Shown: positions 59,401 to 64,000 of the stretch, piece by piece
Layout of the letters: the number at the start of each line of letters is the position of its first letter
Numbering within the stretch: position 1 is the first letter of the stretch
Origin: Lamellibrachia satsuma
Taxonomy: Eukaryota; Annelida; Polychaeta; Sabellida; Siboglinidae
NCBI GenBank assembly: GCA_033239005.1
Contig: BSQZ01000005.1
Coordinates: 12,751,501-12,815,500 of the forward strand
DNA length: 64,000 bases
Direction of reading: 5' to 3'
Made by a program: the position numbers and the translations under genes
The notes under the pieces: generated by a model
Database searches by the model: none
What the model was told of the DNA's origin: nothing
What the model saw: the letters and a program-made list of their open reading frames with translations, nothing else

Positions 59401-61340
59401 AGTTAAGGAACAGTGTAGGTTGGACATGAGAAAGTACTCTTTCTCAAAGAGGGTGATAAATGAATGGAACAAACTACCAAACGATTGTGTTAATGCTAGT
59501 AGTGCGAATATGTTTAAAAATAGAATTGACAGATATATGATAAGAGCGGGCTACACATAGATGATAAAATTTGGCTTCCTTGTCCACTTGCCATCTGGAC
59601 TTGTTGTTTGGGATGGCAATCTTGTTAAATCAAAATCTTGTTAAAGTACGGCACTTTGCCACCAGGTGGTTATATACCTCTATTTTTGCACTGGCAGGCA
59701 ACGTTTTAGTGGGGATGGATCGTTATTATTACCAATATCACCTATGTAAAAAATACTGCCCCCCCTCAACCCTCTAAATATGCCGGTGATTAGTAACCCA
59801 CAAAGTAGAGCTTACAGTTCTCACAACTCAAGTGAAATCTAGTAGAGATAATTACTGACACCGGCACAGAGCTCTGCTTCTTGCACTTCCAGCAATAACT
59901 CGCGGAAAGATAGTAAAATGTCGATCTACTCACCTTTAGAATTTCGTAATACGAGCCAGAGCTGAGGGCTTTCCACCTCAACGAGCCGTCTTCGCTGGTG
60001 TTCAGCTTGGTCAACATGATGGCTTTTATTTTATCAATTGTGTCTTTCACCAAACCATCTGGCTGTCTTATATTGACCTTTGCTTTGCGTAGCCGTTTAT
60101 CAAGCTCACCTTCGATGACGTCCTGATGATATTCGTCGCTGTCTTTACTACCAAATTTCTTCACTTTGCAACTGCGTAAGTGCACATCGAGACGTCTGAA
60201 TGGCTCTTTACAGTAATGACACTGTCCCGTTTCATTGGAAGAATACTCTTTCCGATGACAACCGCCACTTTCTTCATCAATTTTCTTCATTTTGCAGTGG
60301 TGCAGATGTTCACTCAGACATCTGACTGCCTTCTCACAATGAGGACATTGTTCCATTTCATTGGATTGCTCCTTCGGACGGCAATCATCATTTTCCACAA
60401 CGACTTTCTTCATTTTGCAGTAGGGCAGATGTTTGTCGAGACGTTTGAATGAAACCGCACAGTAAGGACATTGTTCCTTTTGGTTTGAATCATCTTCCCG
60501 GCGACAATCATCACTTTTTTCATCAACTTTCTTCATTTTGCAGCTGCGTAAATGGACATCCAGACGTTTGAATGACACTCCGCAGTGAGGACATTGCTCC
60601 ATTTCTTTAGAATCCTCTTTCTGACGAAAATCGTCACTTTCTTCATCAGCGTTCTTCATTTTGCAGTTGCGTAAATGGACATCCAGACGTTTGAATGACA
60701 CCCCGCAGTGAGGACATTGCTCCATTTCTTTAGAATCCTCTTTCTGACGAAAATCGTCACTTTCTTCATCAGCGTTCTTCATTTTGCAGTTGCGTAAATG
60801 GACATCCAGACGTTTGAACAACACCTCGCAGTGAGGACATTGCTCCATTTCTTTAGAATCCTCTTTCTGACAACAATCGTCACTTTCTTCATCAGCTTTC
60901 TTCATTTTGCAGTTGCGTAAATGGACATCCAAACGTTTGAACAACACCTCGCAATGAGGACATTGCTCCATTTCTTTAGAATCCTCTTTCTGACAACAAT
61001 CGTCACTTTCTTCATCAGCTTTCTTCATTTTGCAGTTTCGTAAATGGACATCCAGGCGTTTGAACAACACCTCGCAATGAGGACATTGCTCCATTTCTTT
61101 AGAATCCTCTTTCTGACAACAATCGTCACTTTCTTCATCAGCTTTCTTCATTTTGCAGTTTCGTAAATGGACATCCAGGCGTTTGAACAACACCTCGCAA
61201 TGAGGACATTGCTCCATTTCTTTAGAATCCTCTTTCTGACAACAATTGTCACTTTCTTCATCAGCTTTCTTCATTTTGCAGTTTCGTAAATGGACATCCA
61301 GGCGTTTGAATGACACCCCGCAGTGAGGACATGGCTCCAT
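48459..61340 (-). CDS. cGLR: cGAS-like receptor (Mab-21 nucleotidyltransferase) with N-terminal array of ten zinc-finger-like repeats
   Basis: Join 61,340-59,934; 58,171-57,913; 57,250-57,044; 48,949-48,459, minus strand, 2,364 nt including the stop, 787 residues. Residues 4-391 are ten CX2CX9HX3C units of about 41 residues. Residues about 410-787 are a cGAS/Mab-21 enzyme: spine helix, SSGSYYEILK (G462-S463), DEFDLMF with catalytic E475 and D477, SPAVTLEYK, YSIDLVPAIE with the third acidic residue D581, then CRLWRLSFSAAEKEL and a helical C-terminal lobe. In known cGLRs this fold, once a nucleic-acid or other ligand binds, makes a cyclic dinucleotide that activates STING. Activity here is inferred. 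All six splice sites are GT/AG and all phases agree (0, 1, 1). The cGAS zinc-ribbon motif HX5CCX6C is absent. The ligand, and possible extra 5' exons, are unknown. Confidence 0.93.
49070..49266 (+). mobile_element. CR1-type 3' fragment
   Basis: GGGAAAGAACAGTGTAGATT (GKEQCRFDNRKYSLSQKS) and the downstream CTTGCCATTTGGAG...GGATGGCAATCTTGTTAAAT match the 3' ends of the CR1 copies at 35.2 and 59.6 kb. Only the last 200 bp are present. Confidence 0.85.
49385..50017 (-). mobile_element. Non-LTR retrotransposon A, 3' part
   Basis: Minus-strand frames encode IRDLHQIWHHIS, FDYCNPLLISTAKRDLVKIQ, LRHWLPVTYRIHFK and FSVATPRVWNELPITLK. This is the carboxy-terminal region of a Jockey/CR1-superfamily reverse transcriptase, with one frame change near 49,650. 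It continues the protein of 54,597-56,935 and was separated from it by element B. Confidence 0.8.
50395..50446. repeat. (TA)n microsatellite
   Basis: About 25 uninterrupted TA dinucleotides. Confidence 0.97.
52952..53545 (+). pseudogene. Element B reverse transcriptase core
   Basis: A 197-codon frame holds the RT palm: QYSFRSGHLTEFAALELI, FLDLSKAFDTLYHNTLL, GVPLGSILGPILF and SYADDTTLL with the catalytic YADD. The sequence before it (KNSTVIDGISTNLL, 52,700-52,740) lies in other frames, and the end is broken at KIQNTCS. Confidence 0.88.
54597..56935 (-). mobile_element. Non-LTR retrotransposon A, 5' part (endonuclease and RT)
   Basis: The minus strand gives an APE endonuclease: HIDILVLTETWLS, HSGRGGGVTFLV, MFGDFNIHLDLP and LSDHHCVII. 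The RT part has GVLQGSVLGPVLFSLY and HHLYADDTHVYIS. After an 0.8-kb insertion at about 54,803-55,620 it resumes with LKLNPGKTDLIIT and RNLGVVFDSDFNFRQHIS. Stops and an internal deletion between endonuclease and RT show it is dead. It inserted into cGLR intron 3 in the sense of the gene. Confidence 0.82.
54803..55620. mobile_element. Unclassified insertion inside non-LTR element A
   Basis: It separates YADDTHVYISHSQSNAQ from LKLNPGKTD of the same RT. Its left end has an inverted pair GCAGCACACTAGC / GCTAGTGTGCTGC (54,814-54,874) and a further GTGTGCTGC at 54,945. AACATGGCGGCCCC occurs at 55,027. These recall short DNA transposons, but no clean terminal repeats or target duplication were found. 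Confidence 0.45.
57044..57250 (-). CDS. cGLR: cGLR exon C: third catalytic Asp
   Basis: The acceptor is CACTTTCCTACAG before 57,250. A second CTACAG 14 bases on would break the frame. The exon encodes SGASPAVTLEYKSYDK and YSIDLVPAIEFDYFPEP, corresponding to the SPAVTLLI and SVDxxLALE strands of cGAS with the third acidic residue (D581). It ends at ACTG/GTGAGTTTG (GT at 57,043-57,042), phase 1. Confidence 0.93.
57251..57912 (-). other. cGLR intron 2 (662 bp)
   Basis: GTGAGTGTG to TTTCCTACAG. No element or coding sequence is visible inside. Confidence 0.85.
57913..58171 (-). CDS. cGLR: cGLR exon B: first two catalytic acidic residues
   Basis: The acceptor is TCGTCCATTACAG before ATC at 58,171 (phase 0). 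The exon starts IDRADEFDLMFTWKID, the counterpart of the EFDxMF segment that carries the metal-binding Glu and Asp of cGAS. It continues with VGDDGWLCPMAFLRYFQDRV, matching the helix before the second half of the catalytic core. The donor GTGAGTGTG begins at 57,912. The 259 nt leave phase 1. Confidence 0.93.
58172..59933 (-). other. cGLR intron 1 (1,762 bp)
   Basis: GTGAGTAGAT to TCGTCCATTACAG. More than half is a CR1 fragment on the opposite strand. Confidence 0.88.
58640..59650 (+). mobile_element. CR1-type 3' fragment with internal deletion
   Basis: LLLKLKAHGIGNDVINWIEK (58,680-58,740) is followed directly by IADDTKVFRKV. About 55 residues of the RT core, including GVPQGSVLGP, are missing between them. 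From 58,755 to 59,560 the frame is intact and ends NMFKNRIDRYMIRAGYT. The tail carries the motif AATCTTGTTAAA twice. A short segment (ATTGTTACTTAAACTAAAAG) is repeated three times at the 5' edge. Confidence 0.9.
59934..61340 (-). CDS. cGLR: cGLR exon A: zinc-finger array, linker, spine helix and GS motif
   Basis: This exon has 469 codons. Zinc-finger-like units begin at residues 4, 45, 86, 127, 168, 209, 250, 291, 332 and 374, of the form CPHCEVLFKRLDVHLRNC. Each is followed by a charged linker such as KMKKADEESDDCCQKEDSK. Units 2-4 are identical in protein sequence and almost so in DNA; the three units nearest the enzyme are the most diverged. The finger resembles the one at the start of vertebrate MTNAP1/C17orf80, from memory. 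The exon ends GSYYEILK with donor AAG/GTGAGT (GT at 59,933-59,932). The ATG has G at -3 and G at +4. An in-frame TAG lies 15 bases upstream of it. Confidence 0.93.
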
Positions 61341-61452
61341 TTCTTTAGAATCCTACTCCATCCACTTGTTCTTTGTTGCCAATGGGGCAATTGTTGTTCA
61401 TTTCCAGTCTTGTTTTGAGAATATCGTTTGCACGTTGGTTAAATTTATAATT
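61341..61452 (-). other. Probable 5' part of cGLR exon A, with an overlapping short frame
   Basis: A strong acceptor (TTATTTCGTCTTTCAG, AG at 61,454-61,453) lies upstream of the ATG, so at least one more 5' exon is likely. Between it and the ATG a second frame is open from the splice to a TAA four bases before the ATG. It contains a Met (MNNNCPIGNKEQVDG) and could be a short upstream reading frame. Alternatively it is the original coding frame, cut off by a one-base indel. Confidence 0.5.
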
Positions 61453-63079
61453 CTGAAAGACGAAATAAATATATGTTGAGTAATAAGGTTTCAATACGAA
61501 AACCCTGCATTACATTGAGATTAATGCTTCACTGAATGCAGGCGGGGGCATTTCGTAAGTAGAACAAAGAAGAAACACCAAGCTTCCATAGCAGATGATA
61601 ACTGTTGTGCATATCTTGAACTAAATTGTACTACTATTTGCCAATGCGGGGTATGTGTAAATGTAAGCCCACTTACTGACCATTATGCTGAGTATGACGC
61701 AGAACAAGATGAAGATAACGATACAGAAAAGGGTTAAAAACATATAGGGAATATTGATAATGCTCCTAGTAACCACGTTCAGCTGATGCAAATGATTTAC
61801 GAAAACAATTGAACCTTTGTTTTGGTCTGTGGTATGATTTAATGAATAAATGTGTGTGCAACATCTAACAAAATGCTTATGCTTATTTAACTTAATACTA
61901 CATAATTGAGTTAAAATTGGAATTTTGACAGAGGTATGTCAACTCTGACCCACGTAAGTGCAACACTCGGGACACATTTCATAGCCAGCTCTGCTCATTA
62001 GATCATAAGCTTTAAATAAATTTATACCAACCACGATGCCATAGTATAAGATATAAAAAATTTACGTTTTGGTCCCATAATAAATGTCTCATTAATGAGC
62101 AATATTTTAGGAGGACCAATTTTGCTTATCATTTATGGTGTTATGGCTAATAGTTTTATAAAAGATTTCATGTTGTCCCAATGACTGGACTGTGGAACTC
62201 TAGAGTGGAAGCTATTTCAACCCAACGACCCAGAGTCTAAAACGGTCGTCAAGCATCAGCACATGAGAGACATTTAACCAAATTTTATAATTAGAAGGTA
62301 TATGTGACATATAACCGAACTGTCGAATTGACAGGGTTTATGTAAATCGCCTCTTTGTTGACAAGCGGGATGTGATGTTTTAGCCTAGATAATGTTCGGA
62401 GTGATTGGAGTGACACCTGCAGTTCGGAGTGACACCCGCAGTTCGCAGTGATCCCCCCTGAACGACTTAATAAAATACTTGTCTACATTCCTCGCTATAG
62501 AAGCCTGTACCTCGCTATAGAAGCCTCGTCTCATCATGACTCATACAAATCATATCTTGTGCCATAATCATCGTCCATCGGCACCTAATACATACAGTAT
62601 TATAACAACGCATGCCCTCTTATAGTCAGGGTGGGCCTTACTAATGCATGTTTGCTTTTTAATAGGCGTACTTGAATGATTCACTGGAAGCAAACCGGAA
62701 GCAAACGACGAACACTTTTCGCCTTAGCTTCAGTCAGACATAAATAGTACACCCGTTAGTAAAACAAGACAGCTGAGCCTTTGTCAGTTGACACATGATG
62801 CAGTAATGCAGGCACGACGAGGAAGTTAGCTTGCTGGAAGAACCACCGCCATTTCAATACACGTTGTCTCCATGACAACGTAATTCCAAAGAGCCTACAT
62901 ATACGATCGACGGTGAAGGGAATAAAAGCGTCAACAATCCTGAGAAAAGCAGAGAAGAAATTGTTAAACATCAGAATTTCTCAGTGCCACTTTACGGTGA
63001 ACAAATTACAAGATGAAAAAGAATTGCTAGAAGCGAACCTACGTACGAAACTAATAGAAACGGAAATGGAGGAAGTGAC

Positions 63080-63290
63080 AGCGTTCATCGAGCATGCGCA
63101 CGAAACTACTTTCCGGGAAGCAAAATTTTTTTTTACCATAATTGGTCCTGGCAAGCAGCGCCTCGCGTGGTCGTGATTGGCTATGGAGAATTGCTGACCT
63201 CTGAACTCTTGCCAGCGTTTGTGGTGGAAAAATAAAAAATAGCGCGTTGCTTGAAACTAAATGTTTAAGAAATAACTGCACTACAGGTGA
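63080..63290 (+). promoter_or_regulatory. Possible promoter / first-exon end on the plus strand
   Basis: CpG-containing DNA holds TTTCCGGGAAG, an ATTGGCT (CCAAT-type) element at 63,175-63,181 and an excellent donor, CACTACAG/GTGAGTG, at about 63,287. A gene starting here would continue off the right edge. There is no further support. Confidence 0.25.
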
Positions 63291-63424
63291 GTGTTGGCCC
63301 TTTTTCTGAATGTTTTCCATATGTGCAAGTATTGAAAATCATTGATATACTATATTGTATACTAATCTTAGCAAACAATTTGATGAATGTATATCATGAA
63401 GTTGTCACTTTTATTCGGGGTAGA

Positions 63425-63498
63425 TTGTGTGGTGCAGTAGTAGAACGCCTGACTTCAGTTGTAGAGTTTCGCGTTGGAAGCTTTGTGGGTCCGAATTT
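63425..63498 (+). mobile_element. Possible tRNA-like / SINE head
   Basis: TGTGGTGCAGTAGTAGAACG resembles a pol III A box region, and GTGGGTCCGAATTTTAC about 40 bp later resembles a degenerate B box. It does not fold into a convincing tRNA, so a SINE remnant is the better guess. Confidence 0.3.
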
Positions 63499-64000
63499 TA
63501 CTTTTTCCTTTTTTGATATTTTCTTCATTTATGTTACATTATGGCACCAATGGAGCATTAATTTTTTTACGTTTATAGGTAAATTAGTCTGCCATAACTC
63601 AGCATTGACTTATAATTTCTTGATCATTGTCATTGAGTTTGGTTTATTATTATTCTTAGTTGTTCAGTTAATTCAAATTTTGCAGTGTTTAATAATTTTG
63701 TGAACATGCCATTTGACCACAACTACATTTTGCATGAAGATGGTCAATAACATTAGTTATATCCTTATTGGTTTGTCTTTAAATGTGAATAAATTTTAAG
63801 ACAAACGTGTAGTGCATATAGGTTGTCTTTAAGATTGGTGCTACCAGACTTGTTGATTTGTTTATAATGTTCATGTTCAATACGAGTAAAATATTCGTTA
63901 TTTTTGTTGCAGAAAAGTGAATTGATCAGTCATTTTATTAACCCGAACTGTAAAATAATTTGGAAAAGTTCTTGTAAATATTTGGTTGACATAGACCACG

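Larger units (their letters stand above)
61453..64000. other. Upstream of cGLR, no gene seen
   Basis: Sequence without recognisable protein domains. A plus frame at 62,913-63,176 (87 codons, Leu/Glu-rich and probably helical, with LLNIRISQCHFTVNKLQ) recalls N-terminal helical segments in some repetitive-element proteins, but I cannot name it. The hydrophobic frame at 63,287-63,703 has no supporting signal. Confidence 0.45.

Noticed and set aside
63425..63498. A functional tRNA gene
   Set aside because: The B box is degenerate and no acceptor-stem pairing is apparent, so at best it is a SINE remnant.
63287..63703. 138-codon hydrophobic plus frame, possible membrane protein
   Set aside because: The DNA is T-rich, which yields Phe/Ile/Leu by composition. 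The Met lies across a likely splice donor, and no family is recognised.

Overview
This is a window of animal nuclear DNA: spliced genes with GT-AG introns, a Kruppel-like factor, a cGAS/Mab-21-type nucleotidyltransferase, several families of metazoan transposable elements, and very abundant minisatellites. The CR1-type and other non-LTR elements, the Ty3/Gypsy element with a tRNA-Ser primer site, the pogo and hAT remnants and the style of the host genes suggest a marine invertebrate. A lophotrochozoan (mollusc or annelid) is most plausible, but the species cannot be fixed from the sequence alone.

Left third (1-24 kb), minus strand: the 5' half of a KLF6/KLF7-type (Drosophila luna-type) transcription factor gene. 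A 34-codon first exon (22,724-22,623) and a large second exon (3,052-2,380) join in phase across a 19,570-bp intron. The second exon ends inside zinc finger 1, so the remaining fingers lie beyond the left edge. The intron is mostly non-coding DNA with many minisatellites, a non-LTR 3' end and a SINE-like piece. A CpG-containing, CCAAT-bearing region and three tandem CRE-like units lie upstream of exon 1.

Middle (25-48 kb): a transposon and tandem-repeat zone. It holds a complete Ty3/Gypsy element with two identical 132-bp LTRs and an ACGTG target duplication, inserted into an older hAT remnant. It also holds a damaged CR1 element, a 57-bp minisatellite, a decayed pogo/Tigger transposase, a fragment of a mobile-element-associated protein family, a 5.9-kb higher-order 30-bp minisatellite, and a hAT element with recognisable inverted termini.

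Right quarter (48.4-61.5 kb), minus strand: the most interesting locus. Four exons (61,340-59,934; 58,171-57,913; 57,250-57,044; 48,949-48,459) join in phase, at GT-AG sites I could read, into a 787-residue protein. Residues 1-391 are a tandem array of ten CX2CX9HX3C zinc-finger-like units. Residues about 410-787 form a complete cGAS-like (Mab-21 fold) nucleotidyltransferase with the GS motif and all three catalytic acidic residues. The track fragments look unrelated one by one, and the gene appears only when the exons are assembled. This is a cGAS-like receptor (cGLR) with an unusual amino-terminal zinc-finger array, a candidate nucleic-acid or pathogen sensor that would make a nucleotide second messenger. 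Its 8.1-kb last intron is filled with nested retrotransposons.

Far right (61.5-64 kb): no gene that I can support, only a possible SINE-like piece and a possible promoter/first-exon end on the plus strand.
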